Source: an uncultured Succinatimonas sp. (GTDB lineage: Bacteria > Pseudomonadota > Gammaproteobacteria > Enterobacterales > Succinivibrionaceae). From it: a stretch of 40,186 nucleotides of DNA. The position numbers were made by a program, and so were the translations under genes. Below are positions 8,949-16,660 of this stretch, in pieces (within the stretch, counting starts at the first letter, position 1; every line of letters begins with the position of its first letter). The notes beneath the pieces are model-generated. The model had not been told where the DNA came from. It ran no database searches and worked only from the letters and a program-made list of their open reading frames with translations. The stretch lies in contig CAJKNC010000004.1 of NCBI GenBank assembly GCA_905201175.1, positions 1 through 40,186 on the forward strand, given 5' to 3'.

Positions 8949-11773
8949 TATGCAAAACGACGATTTTCGCCGGCAGTCTTAATATTTTCTACGCAGCGCT
9001 TGCATAAGCCTGGATATTCCGGATCGCAGTCAACATCTGCCTCATAATGCCAGCAGCGTTCGCACTTATGAGCCTCTGACTTCTTAACTGTAAAGGCGCA
9101 AGGTAAGTTTTCGGCAACAAATGCTCTCTCAGGGGCATCCTCTTCCTTAACATCAGCTCTAGAAGTAATCAGCACGAAGCGTAGCTCATCTTCTAACTGC
9201 TTTAAGTCAGCTGCCAAATCTCCTTTAACGTATATAGAAAGCTCTGCTTCTAATGAACCGCCAATAATCTGATTATTACGTGCAGTTTCAATAGCACGAT
9301 TGGCTTCATTACGGAAAGCTAAGATACGCTCCCAGAAGGCGCTGTTAAATTTAGAATTTTCATCTAAAGTCTGCAAATCCTCATACCAATTAGAAGTAAA
9401 GACAAACTCCTCTCTCTCTCCTGGCATGCTCTCCCAAGCCTCTTGAGCGGTAAAGGATAAGATAGGAGCAATCCAGCGCAGGAGAGCTTCGCAGATCTTG
9501 TATAAAGCAGTCTGACAAGAACGGCGGGCTCTTGAATCAGCTTTAGCTGTATATTGACGATCCTTAATAATATCTAAATAGAAAGAACCTAATTGAATAG
9601 AGCAGAAATGCATTAAGCTTTGAACTACCATATGGAAGTCATAATCATCATAATACTTCAAAATTTCTTTTTGAGTATTAGCAGTTAATGACACAACCCA
9701 CTTATCAAGCTCAACCATATCATCGAAGGCTACCATATCGGTCTTAGGATCAAAACCGCTTAAATTTGCCAATAAGAAACGGATGGTATTGCGTACACGA
9801 CGATAAGCATCTGAAGAACGCTTAAAAATTTCATGGGATACTGCCATATCACCAGTATAGTCATTAGAAGCAATCCACAGACGTAAAACATCGGCTCCTA
9901 ATTTATCGATAATCTCTTGCGGAGCAATAACATTGCCTAGAGACTTCGACATCTTGCGGCCCTGGCCATCAACAGTAAAGCCATGAGTAAGTACCTGACG
10001 ATACGGAGCTTTATTCTTAGTGGCAACAGAAAGCATTAAAGATGACATAAACCAACCACGGTGCTGATCTGAGCCTTCTAAATAAAGATCTGCGCTATGG
10101 TGATTAAACTCAGGACGTTTATCGACTACAGAATAATGAGTTGAGCCAGAATCAAACCAAACATCAAGAGTATTAGGATCCTTATGATAATGAGCAGCTT
10201 CCTCAGGTCCGATTAAATCCTCAACCTTCAGATCCCACCAAGCCTGAATACCTTTCTTCTCGACCTCGCAAGCAACTTTTTCGATAAGCTCTGGAGTACG
10301 CGGATGAATCTCATTAGTCTCATTGTTGATTAAGACAGCACAAGGCATACCCCAAGTACGCTGACGAGAAATACACCAGTCGGTACGCTGTTTAACCATA
10401 GCTTCAATGCGGTTCTGGCCCCATTCAGGGATCCAACGTACACCCTTAATCTCCTCTAAAGCTCTGCTGCGCAAGCCGCGAGCTTCCATAGAAATAAACC
10501 ATTGAGCAGTAGCACGGAAGATTACAGGAGTCTTGTGACGCCAGCAGTGCGGATAGCTGTGCACAATCTTCTTATATTTAACTAAAGCGCCACGCTCTCT
10601 TAAAACATCTAAAACAGCCGGATTAGCCTTCAAAACATTTAAGCCTGCAAAGAACTCGCAGTCTTCTTTAAAACAGCCATCAGGACCAACCGGATTATAA
10701 ATTTCAATGCCGTACTTAGTTGAAACGTTATAGTCATCCAAGCCATGGCCGCCAGCAGTATGAACGCAGCCAGTACCGGCCTCTAAGGTAACATGAGCTC
10801 CTAAAATTACAGGAACTGTAATATTTAAGAAAGGATGCTTAAAGCGCTGTAATTCTAAAGCCTTGCCGCTTACCTCTTCACCTAAGACCTTATAATTTTC
10901 ATACTCAAATTCCTTCATTACAGACTCAACTAAATCTGAGGCCAAAATGAAGCGCTCATAGCCATTATCAGTTTGAACCTGAACTAAGGAATACTTTAAC
11001 TGTTCATTTAAGCAGATAGCTCGGTTAGCAGGCAAGGTCCATGGAGTGGTTGTCCAAATAACGCAGCTTATCTTGCCTTCACCTTCATTAGTCTTGAATA
11101 TATCTAAAATTGCCCCTTCGTCGACGGCATTAAAACGTACATAGATAGAATCTGATGTGACATCAGCATATTCAACCTCAGCCTCAGCTAAAGCAGACTG
11201 GCAATCCATGCACCAATAAACCGGCTTTAAGCCACGGACGAAATGACCATTTGCAATTACCTTTCCTAAGGCTCTTAATGTATCAGCTTCGGTTTTGTAA
11301 TCCATGGTTAAATAAGGATGATCCCAATCACCGATTACACCTAAACGCTTGAAATCTCGACGCTGCGCATCAACTTGACTTTGAGCGTACTTGCGGCACT
11401 CTTTACGGAAAGTAGCAGCATCAACCTTAACGCCTGGTTTGCCAATTAAGCTCTCGACTTTAACTTCGATAGGCAATCCGTGACAATCCCAGCCTGGAAT
11501 ATATGGTGAATCAAAACCAGATAAAGTCTTAGACTTAATAATGATGTCCTTGAGGACCTTGTTAATAGAATGGCCGATATGAATATTACCATTTGCATAA
11601 GGAGGACCATCGTGCAAAATAAACATGTTAGCACCTGCGCGTGCTTGGCGAATTTTCTTATAGAGATCGCGCTTTTCCCAGTCTGCCAACATTTGCGGTT
11701 CACGCTGCGCCAAATTACCGCGCATCGGAAATGCAGTATTCGGAAGATTTAAAGTACTTTTATAATCAGCCAT
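8948..11773 (-). CDS. ileS: Isoleucyl-tRNA synthetase
   Basis: Charges tRNA-Ile and edits valine. 941 residues, essentially the length of E. coli IleS (938). Seen: HIGH at residues 65-68 within DGPPYANGNIHIGHS, WTTTPWTLPANRA of the editing domain, DVWFDSGSTHY, KMSKS at 607-611, and a C-terminal zinc module with paired cysteines (CERC...CKRC) near residues 905-930. Gap to ribF is only 3 bp and it overlaps lspA by one base. The absence of a large C-terminal extension fits the usual bacterial zinc-containing IleS type. Confidence 0.98.
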   Translation of the reverse strand: MADYKSTLNLPNTAFPMRGNLAQREPQMLADWEKRDLYKKIRQARAGANMFILHDGPPYANGNIHIGHSINKVLKDIIIKSKTLSGFDSPYIPGWDCHGLPIEVKVESLIGKPGVKVDAATFRKECRKYAQSQVDAQRRDFKRLGVIGDWDHPYLTMDYKTEADTLRALGKVIANGHFVRGLKPVYWCMDCQSALAEAEVEYADVTSDSIYVRFNAVDEGAILDIFKTNEGEGKISCVIWTTTPWTLPANRAICLNEQLKYSLVQVQTDNGYERFILASDLVESVMKEFEYENYKVLGEEVSGKALELQRFKHPFLNITVPVILGAHVTLEAGTGCVHTAGGHGLDDYNVSTKYGIEIYNPVGPDGCFKEDCEFFAGLNVLKANPAVLDVLRERGALVKYKKIVHSYPHCWRHKTPVIFRATAQWFISMEARGLRSRALEEIKGVRWIPEWGQNRIEAMVKQRTDWCISRQRTWGMPCAVLINNETNEIHPRTPELIEKVACEVEKKGIQAWWDLKVEDLIGPEEAAHYHKDPNTLDVWFDSGSTHYSVVDKRPEFNHHSADLYLEGSDQHRGWFMSSLMLSVATKNKAPYRQVLTHGFTVDGQGRKMSKSLGNVIAPQEIIDKLGADVLRLWIASNDYTGDMAVSHEIFKRSSDAYRRVRNTIRFLLANLSGFDPKTDMVAFDDMVELDKWVVSLTANTQKEILKYYDDYDFHMVVQSLMHFCSIQLGSFYLDIIKDRQYTAKADSRARRSCQTALYKICEALLRWIAPILSFTAQEAWESMPGEREEFVFTSNWYEDLQTLDENSKFNSAFWERILAFRNEANRAIETARNNQIIGGSLEAELSIYVKGDLAADLKQLEDELRFVLITSRADVKEEDAPERAFVAENLPCAFTVKKSEAHKCERCWHYEADVDCDPEYPGLCKRCVENIKTAGENRRFA

Positions 11774-11776
11774 TTT

Positions 11777-12736
11777 TTACCTACAAACATCACTTGTATC
11801 AAATTTGGATTGTGTAAAAACAGCATATGCCTGCTGCCGATCACAGGCAAGCTGTTCTGCTAATTGCCCAAGATCTGAAAATTTTATTTCCTGACGAAGC
11901 TTCTGCAGGAAATAAACATATAAAGTACGCCCATAAAGGTTACCCTTAAAATCAAAAAGATTAACCTCGAGAATACTTTGTTTTTGTTGTTTCCCAATAG
12001 TTGGCCGATAGCCAACATTAGCAATACCACGATAAACCAGTCCGTCATCTAAACGAACCTTAACTGCATAAACCCCTAAAAGAGGACTTACTCGGCGATT
12101 GATATTGATATTTGCAGTTGGGAAACCAATAGTTCTGCCGATCTCATTGCCATGAACAACTTTGCCTGAAATTGAATATGGTCTGCCTAAAGCGGTAGCC
12201 GCAAGTTTTAACTTGCCTTCCTCTAAATATTGACGGATTAAGGTGCTAGAAATTCTTTCACCATTTAAATTAACGCCAGCAATAGCAGAGGCCTCCAAGC
12301 CTAAAGGAGCTCCTAAAGCTTTAAGATCGCTTATACCAGATTTACCGCCTTTACCAAAATTAAATAATGTGCCTACTGTGACACTTCTAACTTGCAATTT
12401 CTTATAAAGGAGATCGTTGACGTACTCTTGCGCGCTCATAGAAGCAAATTCTTTATTAAAGCGCATGCAAAATACTATATCTATACCTGCCCTGTCTAAA
12501 GCGATCAGTTTATCGCGCAAAGAATAAAGCCGCGCAGGGACATTATGAGAAAAAAATTCTAAAGGCTGCGGTTCAAAAATCATCACCGCACTTTTAAGCC
12601 CAAGAGCCTTAGCTTTAGCTTGCATAGTAGCAATCACAGCCTGATGTCCACGATGAAAACCGTCAAAATTGCCTATTGCTAAAGCTATCCCATTAGGAGT
12701 ACCTTTAAAATCAGAGAGGCAACGGATAAGGCGCAT
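11777..12736 (-). CDS. ribF: Bifunctional riboflavin kinase / FAD synthetase
   Basis: Converts riboflavin to FMN and FMN to FAD. 319 residues (E. coli 313). Seen: N-terminal nucleotidyltransferase motif GNFDGFHRGHQ (residues about 23-33) and SSTLIRQYL (about 163-171); C-terminal flavokinase with GRPYSISGKVVHG and the GFPTANI motif (about 204-210). First gene of the ribF-ileS-lspA-ispH operon, in the same divergent arrangement with rpsT as in E. coli. Confidence 0.97.
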   Translation of the reverse strand: MRLIRCLSDFKGTPNGIALAIGNFDGFHRGHQAVIATMQAKAKALGLKSAVMIFEPQPLEFFSHNVPARLYSLRDKLIALDRAGIDIVFCMRFNKEFASMSAQEYVNDLLYKKLQVRSVTVGTLFNFGKGGKSGISDLKALGAPLGLEASAIAGVNLNGERISSTLIRQYLEEGKLKLAATALGRPYSISGKVVHGNEIGRTIGFPTANININRRVSPLLGVYAVKVRLDDGLVYRGIANVGYRPTIGKQQKQSILEVNLFDFKGNLYGRTLYVYFLQKLRQEIKFSDLGQLAEQLACDRQQAYAVFTQSKFDTSDVCR

Positions 12737-12972
12737 GGTCAGAAAAATTCCTCAATAAAAAAATAAAATATTTTTATAAGCTTCAGATATAGTGGTTTAT
12801 TATATATTATTTGTCGCCTAGGTTGCATATTTACCTAATCATAGTCATTTTTAGATACAAAAAAAATAAAGACATTAAAAATCTCCTGCTTATATACTAC
12901 TGATAAAAAATACAAAGCTATACTTTTATTATAAATATAACGAAAATTTTACTTTAAATTAGTTCTTTTTCC
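12737..12972 (-). promoter_or_regulatory. ribF promoter side of the ribF / rpsT intergenic region
   Basis: AT-rich gap. A perfect TATAAT -10 hexamer occurs on the minus strand at 12804-12799, about 63 bp upstream of ribF; its -35 is poor (TGCAAC at 17 bp spacing). A GAGG lies 12-13 nt before the ribF ATG. I see no FMN-riboswitch-like structure. Confidence 0.35.
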
Positions 12973-12981
12973 TGCTAAAAT
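12973..12981 (+). promoter_or_regulatory. Extended -10 promoter element of rpsT
   Basis: TGCTAAAAT is an extended -10 (TGn plus TAAAAT) lacking a strong -35. It would start transcription near 12988 and give a leader of about 55 nt before the rpsT GTG. Assigned by motif and position only. Confidence 0.5.
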
Positions 12982-12993
12982 ACTGAGCTCAAG

Positions 12994-13017
12994 TGCCACC
13001 GGTTATGGAATGTGGCA
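12994..13017 (+). promoter_or_regulatory. Leader hairpin upstream of rpsT
   Basis: Perfect 6-bp stem TGCCAC / GTGGCA with a 12-nt loop, followed by ATATTTTT, located between the proposed promoter and the rpsT Shine-Dalgarno. S20 is known in E. coli to repress its own translation, so this structure is a candidate autoregulatory or attenuation element; function is inferred. Confidence 0.45.
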
Positions 13018-13043
13018 ATATTTTTAGTTTTCAGGAGCTATCT

Positions 13044-13307
13044 GTGCCTAATATTAAGTCTGCAAAGAAGCGCGTTATTATTTCTGAGAAGGCACGTCAG
13101 CGTAATGTAGCTGCACGTTCCAAGATGCGCACTTTAGTTAAGAAAGTTGTTAAAATCGTTGCTACTGGTGATAAGGAAGCTGCAAAATTAGCTTTCGTTC
13201 AGGCTGAGTCTGTTTTAGACCGTTTTGCCGGCAAAGGTTTAATTCACAAGAATAAGGCTGCCCGTCATAAGAGCACCTTAGCTGCCTTAATTAAGAACAT
13301 GCAATAA
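13044..13307 (+). CDS. rpsT: 30S ribosomal protein S20
   Basis: Primary 16S rRNA-binding protein of the small subunit. 87 residues, identical in length to E. coli S20. Seen: PNIKSAKKR at the N-terminus, SEKARQRN, and the strongly conserved GLIHKNKAARHKS near the C-terminus; basic and helical throughout. The start is GTG at 13044, preceded by AGGAG at 13033-13037 with a 6-nt gap; the upstream in-frame ATG at 12993 would add 17 unrelated residues and falls inside the leader hairpin. E. coli rpsT starts with UUG, so a non-AUG start recurs here. Monocistronic, with promoter and terminator visible. Confidence 0.97.
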   Translation: MPNIKSAKKRVIISEKARQRNVAARSKMRTLVKKVVKIVATGDKEAAKLAFVQAESVLDRFAGKGLIHKNKAARHKSTLAALIKNMQ

Positions 13308-13326
13308 GAGCTTTAAAATCTTATTG

Positions 13327-13356
13327 AAAAAGCCCTGCTTTAAGCGGGGTTTTTTT
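13327..13356 (+). terminator. Rho-independent terminator after rpsT
   Basis: AAAAAGCCCTGCT, TTA loop, AGCGGGG then TTTTTTT, 20 bp downstream of the rpsT stop. The stem has one T-G pair. Confidence 0.9.
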
Positions 13357-13432
13357 ATAACTATAGATTTTATTCATCCGCCCCCTCTAAAAAGATAGGC
13401 TTTGCCTAATAAAGCTCAGACGCTTTTTTATG

Positions 13433-13465
13433 AAAAAAAAATTGGCGGTTATTAAATTAACCGCC
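13433..13465 (-). terminator. Rho-independent terminator downstream of the MglB-like gene
   Basis: On the minus strand: GGCGGTTA / TAACCGCC perfect 8-bp stem (13465-13458 with 13451-13444), 6-nt loop, then AATTTTTTTTT. It is 140 bp past the stop of the binding-protein gene, leaving an unusually long 3' region that contains another small hairpin at 13473-13488. Confidence 0.88.
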
Positions 13466-13544
13466 ACACAAGGTGAGAACACACCTGTACAACACATGTA
13501 AACTTGCTTGCTGAGAATATATCAATTACGTTTAGGTAACTTAT

Positions 13545-13560
13545 GTTAGCATATGCTAAC
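13545..13560. repeat. 16-bp perfect palindrome GTTAGCATATGCTAAC
   Basis: Exact inverted repeat with no spacer in the gene-free stretch 13357-13605, 45 bp past the stop of the MglB-like gene. Operator-like in form. I do not recognise the factor. Confidence 0.6.
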
Positions 13561-13605
13561 TTAAAAATTACAAAAATACAATTATTTTTATAATTTTTTT
13601 ATCCT

Positions 13606-14607
13606 TTAATTGGCTATATTATTGGCGTTGGAGCTGCTGGGAACTAAAATATAATTATCGTTAATAGGAAAATTAAAAATCTTAGATATAGTTTCACTTT
13701 TAATATCCGGCTTCATACTGATCACCAGACATATCTTTGCCATAGTACGGTAATCATGACTTACAGATCCTTCTAATAGACCTTTATGAATTGCAGTTAA
13801 AGCCTCCGGAATAGAATCAATGCCAAAGATCGGGATCTTGCTGTACCCCTGACCTATATTGTAATTATTCATCTGCAGAGCCTGCAAAGCACCCAATGCC
13901 ATAGAGTCATTATTTGAAATTATAACGTCTACATTATCCAGTCCATTCTTCTTAATATATTCTGATATTTGCTCGAAGGAACTTTCAAAAGACCAGTTGG
14001 CATTGATAGTAGCCACGCGCTCAAACTTTATCTGAGCTTTTTTAAGCTCTTTAAGCATGCGCTGAACACGAAATTCACTTATATAGTCACTGAATGGACC
14101 TTTTAATAAGACAATATCAAGTCTGTTATTATTATTGCGATCGTATTCAGGATGCTTAACTACATAGTTAACAACCATCTTGCCTTGAGCTTCGCCGATC
14201 TCAATAGGATTTGATCCTACATACCAAACCTTACCATAACTTATCATTGCTCCAGCATCGGGCTTACGATTAAAAAATACTAGCTTTTGTCCCTGTTCAC
14301 GAGCGTAGCTTACGATAGACTGAGAATATAAAGGGTTAGACAAATCAATAATTTTCATACATTTATCAGAACTTACTGATAAATATTGCTGCATCTGAAT
14401 ATCCTCATGTCCCTGTGCATCAAAGCTTCTGACCTTTTCCCCTAAAGGCAAGCTTTGGGCTTTAAGACTGTCATCAAAACTTGATATAAAGGGATCTGAT
14501 GCCTTACTGTAAAATACATCGATACAGCCGTGAGATCTTAATTCCGCAGCTGACGTCTGAAATATACTCAGACAGCCTATAAAAAATAAGGCCGTAATCT
14601 CCTTCAT
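13606..14607 (-). CDS. MglB-like periplasmic sugar-binding protein (solitary)
   Basis: Type I periplasmic binding protein resembling the galactose/glucose receptor MglB. 333 residues. Start ATG at 14605-14607 follows an AGGAGG (14617-14612) by 4 nt; an upstream in-frame ATG at 14628 is less well served. Seen: a signal peptide (hydrophobic residues 5-18, likely cut near TSA-A/E), VVFFN-like LVFFNRKP, YVGSNPIEIGEAQG, LLKG, NANW, IISNNDSMALGA, FGIDSIPEAL. The MglB calcium loop is partly kept (D156, N158, N160, D164). Against MglB from memory, pocket residues N113, R180, W205, N232 and D264 are kept, but the equivalents of H152, D154 and N256 are D, I and H. No permease or ATPase gene is nearby, so it may serve a distant transporter or a chemoreceptor. 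The ligand is unknown. Confidence 0.82.
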   Translation of the reverse strand: MKEITALFFIGCLSIFQTSAAELRSHGCIDVFYSKASDPFISSFDDSLKAQSLPLGEKVRSFDAQGHEDIQMQQYLSVSSDKCMKIIDLSNPLYSQSIVSYAREQGQKLVFFNRKPDAGAMISYGKVWYVGSNPIEIGEAQGKMVVNYVVKHPEYDRNNNNRLDIVLLKGPFSDYISEFRVQRMLKELKKAQIKFERVATINANWSFESSFEQISEYIKKNGLDNVDVIISNNDSMALGALQALQMNNYNIGQGYSKIPIFGIDSIPEALTAIHKGLLEGSVSHDYRTMAKICLVISMKPDIKSETISKIFNFPINDNYILVPSSSNANNIAN

Positions 14608-14873
14608 TCCGCCTCCTGAATTAAGCATTATCTCTTGATGAGCATTTTATATTAATGAATGCATACTGTAATGCCTTTTTAAAATTTTCTCTAGAATTTT
14701 ATCAAAAAGAATATTTTCTAAACTTTTGCAGAATTTATCAGAAAAGATGAATATCTTTACTAAGATAAACTATTTTCCTATTGCCTAAGTCATGAAACCT
14801 TATTTTCTGCTGCAAATCCGTCTCCTTCGAGCAGAATCATTTTTTATGTAAAATTTCAGCTTGTACAAGACAT

Positions 14874-14887
14874 TGTTACCGGTAAAA
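14874..14887. promoter_or_regulatory. GntR-like operator candidate (TGTTACCGGTAAAA)
   Basis: Contains the perfect 10-bp palindrome TTACCGGTAA (14876-14885). E. coli GntR/IdnR gluconate operators have the form ATGTTACC-n-GTAACAT as I recall them, so one half-site matches to TGTTACC and the other to GGTAA. It lies 180 bp upstream of gnd, a gluconate-pathway gene, which makes the match more meaningful. No regulator gene is in the window. Confidence 0.4.
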
Positions 14888-14999
14888 AAATACCACTGAT
14901 AAAAATCAAGCAGATAAGCTTTTTTTTATTCTCTATTATTTTAATAAGCTATAACTAATACTTTGAGACTTTCAGCAGTTTTGAATTTAAAGCTTATAC

Positions 15000-15029
15000 A
15001 ATAGTGAAAATTTCCTAGTTTTTACTATT
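15000..15029. repeat. 30-bp inverted repeat upstream of gnd
   Basis: AATAGTGAAAA and TTTTTACTATT form an 11-bp arm pair (one G-T) around the 8-nt centre TTTCCTAG, ending 39 bp before the gnd ATG. It overlaps where a -35 would be for a CATAAT -10, so it could be an operator, or a leader hairpin if transcription starts further upstream. Confidence 0.6.
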
Positions 15030-15068
15030 ATTTAACTCATAATACACATAAACATAACGGAGTTAATA

Positions 15069-16478
15069 ATGAATGATATCGGTTTAATCGGCTTAGGCGT
15101 AATGGGCAGCAACTTAGCACTCAATATTGCCGACCATGGCTATAAGATCAGCGTATATAACTATACCTCTGATCTGGTTGAAAAATTCACTAAAGAAAAT
15201 CACCACGAAAATGCTTTTGCATTTACTGACTTAAAAGATTTTATATCCTCTTTAAGTTTACCCCGCAAAATCATGATAATGGTTACCGCAGGAGCTGCCG
15301 TTGATTCCTGCATTGAAGCTTTAATTCCTCTGCTAAGTGCCGGCGATATCATTATGGATATGGGAAATTCCAATTATCAGGATTCCCGCCGCCGCACAAA
15401 AGAATTATCTAAATTAAATATCCATTTTATGGGAATTGGCGTTTCGGGCGGTGCTTCTGGTGCTCGTAACGGTCCGGCAATCATGCCAGGCGGAACCGCT
15501 GACGATTATCAGAAGGTAGGACATATCTTAGAAGCTATTTCTGCTAAAGCCTATGACGGCGCCCCATGCTGTGCCTATATAGGAACTGACGGCGCAGGCC
15601 ACTATGTGAAAATGGTCCATAACGGTATTGAATATGCCGACATGCAGCTTATAGCTGAAACATATTTACTGTTAAAGAATTTAGGCGGTCTGAGCAATCA
15701 GGAAATAGCTAAGGTTTTCAATCAATATAATCAAGGCAAACTCAAAAGCTATCTTATTGAGATTGCAGCAGACGTTCTAGCTCAGAAAAATCCTCTTGGC
15801 GAAGGTGAACTTATTGACTACATTACAGACAGCGCAGGTCAAAAGGGTACCGGTAAATGGACAGCTATCTCTGCAATAGAGCAAGGAATAGATCTCAGCA
15901 TGATCGATGCTGCCTGCAATGCGCGCTTTACCTCTTCTCTTTTAAAAGATCGTCTGGAACGTGCGCAGCGCGAAGATAAAATCCCAACTTGCGGTAAAAC
16001 AAAACCTGATAATTTTGCCCAGACTATGGAAGACTGCTTGTATTTATGCAAAATAGCTGCCTATGCCCAAGGATTTGCTCACTATAAGAATGCTTCAGAT
16101 ACCTATGCCTGGAATTTAAATTTAAGCAAAATTGCAAAAATTTTCAGAGGCGGCTGCATCATACAGGCCCGCTTCTTAGATACTATAACTAAAGTCTATG
16201 AGGAAAATCCACATTTAGAAAATCTTATGGATGCGCCGTTCTTCCGCGAACAAATCAAGCTTTGCATTAACTCCGCAAGAAAAGTTCTTATTGCTGCCGT
16301 AAATGCGGGTATTCCTGTGCCTGCATTGAGTGCTGCTATTGCTTATATCGATGCTATGAACAGCGAATGTGTTGGCGCAAATATGATTCAGGGTTTACGT
16401 GATTATTTCGGCGCACATACATTTATTTATAAAGGACAAACTTCAGCCATGCATCACGAATGGAAAAAAATGTTTTAA
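15069..16478 (+). CDS. gnd: 6-phosphogluconate dehydrogenase (decarboxylating)
   Basis: Oxidises 6-phosphogluconate to ribulose 5-phosphate and CO2 in the pentose phosphate pathway. 469 residues, as E. coli Gnd (468). Seen: Rossmann motif GLGVMGSN at 8-15; SGG at 126-128; catalytic K181, H184, N185 and E188 in KMVHNGIEY; KGTGKWT; ARFTSSLLKDR; LRDYFGAHTF and HHEW near the C-terminus. Two oddities: the Arg that usually binds the NADP 2'-phosphate (NRT/NRS) is Tyr32 in YNYTSD, and the conserved GGEEGA is GGASGA (A129, S130). The first suggests altered coenzyme preference; the second has no clear explanation. No zwf or other pathway gene is adjacent. A GGAG 6 nt upstream supports the ATG. Confidence 0.95.
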   Translation: MNDIGLIGLGVMGSNLALNIADHGYKISVYNYTSDLVEKFTKENHHENAFAFTDLKDFISSLSLPRKIMIMVTAGAAVDSCIEALIPLLSAGDIIMDMGNSNYQDSRRRTKELSKLNIHFMGIGVSGGASGARNGPAIMPGGTADDYQKVGHILEAISAKAYDGAPCCAYIGTDGAGHYVKMVHNGIEYADMQLIAETYLLLKNLGGLSNQEIAKVFNQYNQGKLKSYLIEIAADVLAQKNPLGEGELIDYITDSAGQKGTGKWTAISAIEQGIDLSMIDAACNARFTSSLLKDRLERAQREDKIPTCGKTKPDNFAQTMEDCLYLCKIAAYAQGFAHYKNASDTYAWNLNLSKIAKIFRGGCIIQARFLDTITKVYEENPHLENLMDAPFFREQIKLCINSARKVLIAAVNAGIPVPALSAAIAYIDAMNSECVGANMIQGLRDYFGAHTFIYKGQTSAMHHEWKKMF

Positions 16479-16619
16479 ATCAATATATAAAAAAAAATAA
16501 TAAAAAAATAAAAAATTTTTTAAATTTTATTGAACTTTTTGGATGAATGCCAGTCAAAAGAGTATATCGCAAAGATAACAGATTTTTTGTCTGACTTGTG
16601 CATATAAATCCAATTCTTT

Positions 16620-16655
16620 AAAAAGCCCGGCTCCAAAACAGCCGGGCATTTTTTT
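16620..16655. terminator. Bidirectional terminator, gnd / tilS
   Basis: Perfect 8-bp stem GCCCGGCT (16625-16632) / AGCCGGGC (16640-16647) with a 7-nt loop. A 7-T tract follows on the plus strand and a 5-T tract on the minus strand. It is 13 bp past the tilS stop and ends the long rpsB-to-tilS run; it also stops gnd transcripts, 140 bp past their stop codon. The preceding 16479-16560 is mostly A/T. Confidence 0.9.
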
Positions 16656-16660
16656 GAGAT

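Larger units (their letters stand above)
14608..15068. promoter_or_regulatory. Divergent regulatory region, MglB-like gene / gnd
   Basis: A 461-bp gene-free stretch rich in inverted repeats: a 7-bp stem hairpin at 14805-14836 followed by TCATTTTTT; a GntR-like palindrome at 14874-14887; a run ending in TTTTTTTT near 14928; and a 30-bp inverted repeat at 15000-15029. A GGAG 6 nt before the gnd ATG is the ribosome-binding site. CATAAT at about 15039 is a possible gnd -10. I saw no credible ORF. Confidence 0.5.

Noticed and set aside
12737..12972. FMN riboswitch upstream of ribF
   Set aside because: None of the conserved multi-helix core expected of that element is visible in this AT-rich gap.
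13389..13402. Sequence AAAAAGATAGGCTT matching the valS terminator arm at 5800-5813
   Set aside because: The match is about 14 bases of terminator-like, low-information sequence; it looks like chance or a decayed second terminator and not a dispersed repeat.
14607..14607. Lipobox reading of the binding-protein signal peptide (FIGC)
   Set aside because: The hydrophobic stretch before that Cys is too short and position -3 is Phe; a standard signal peptidase I site at TSA-A fits better.
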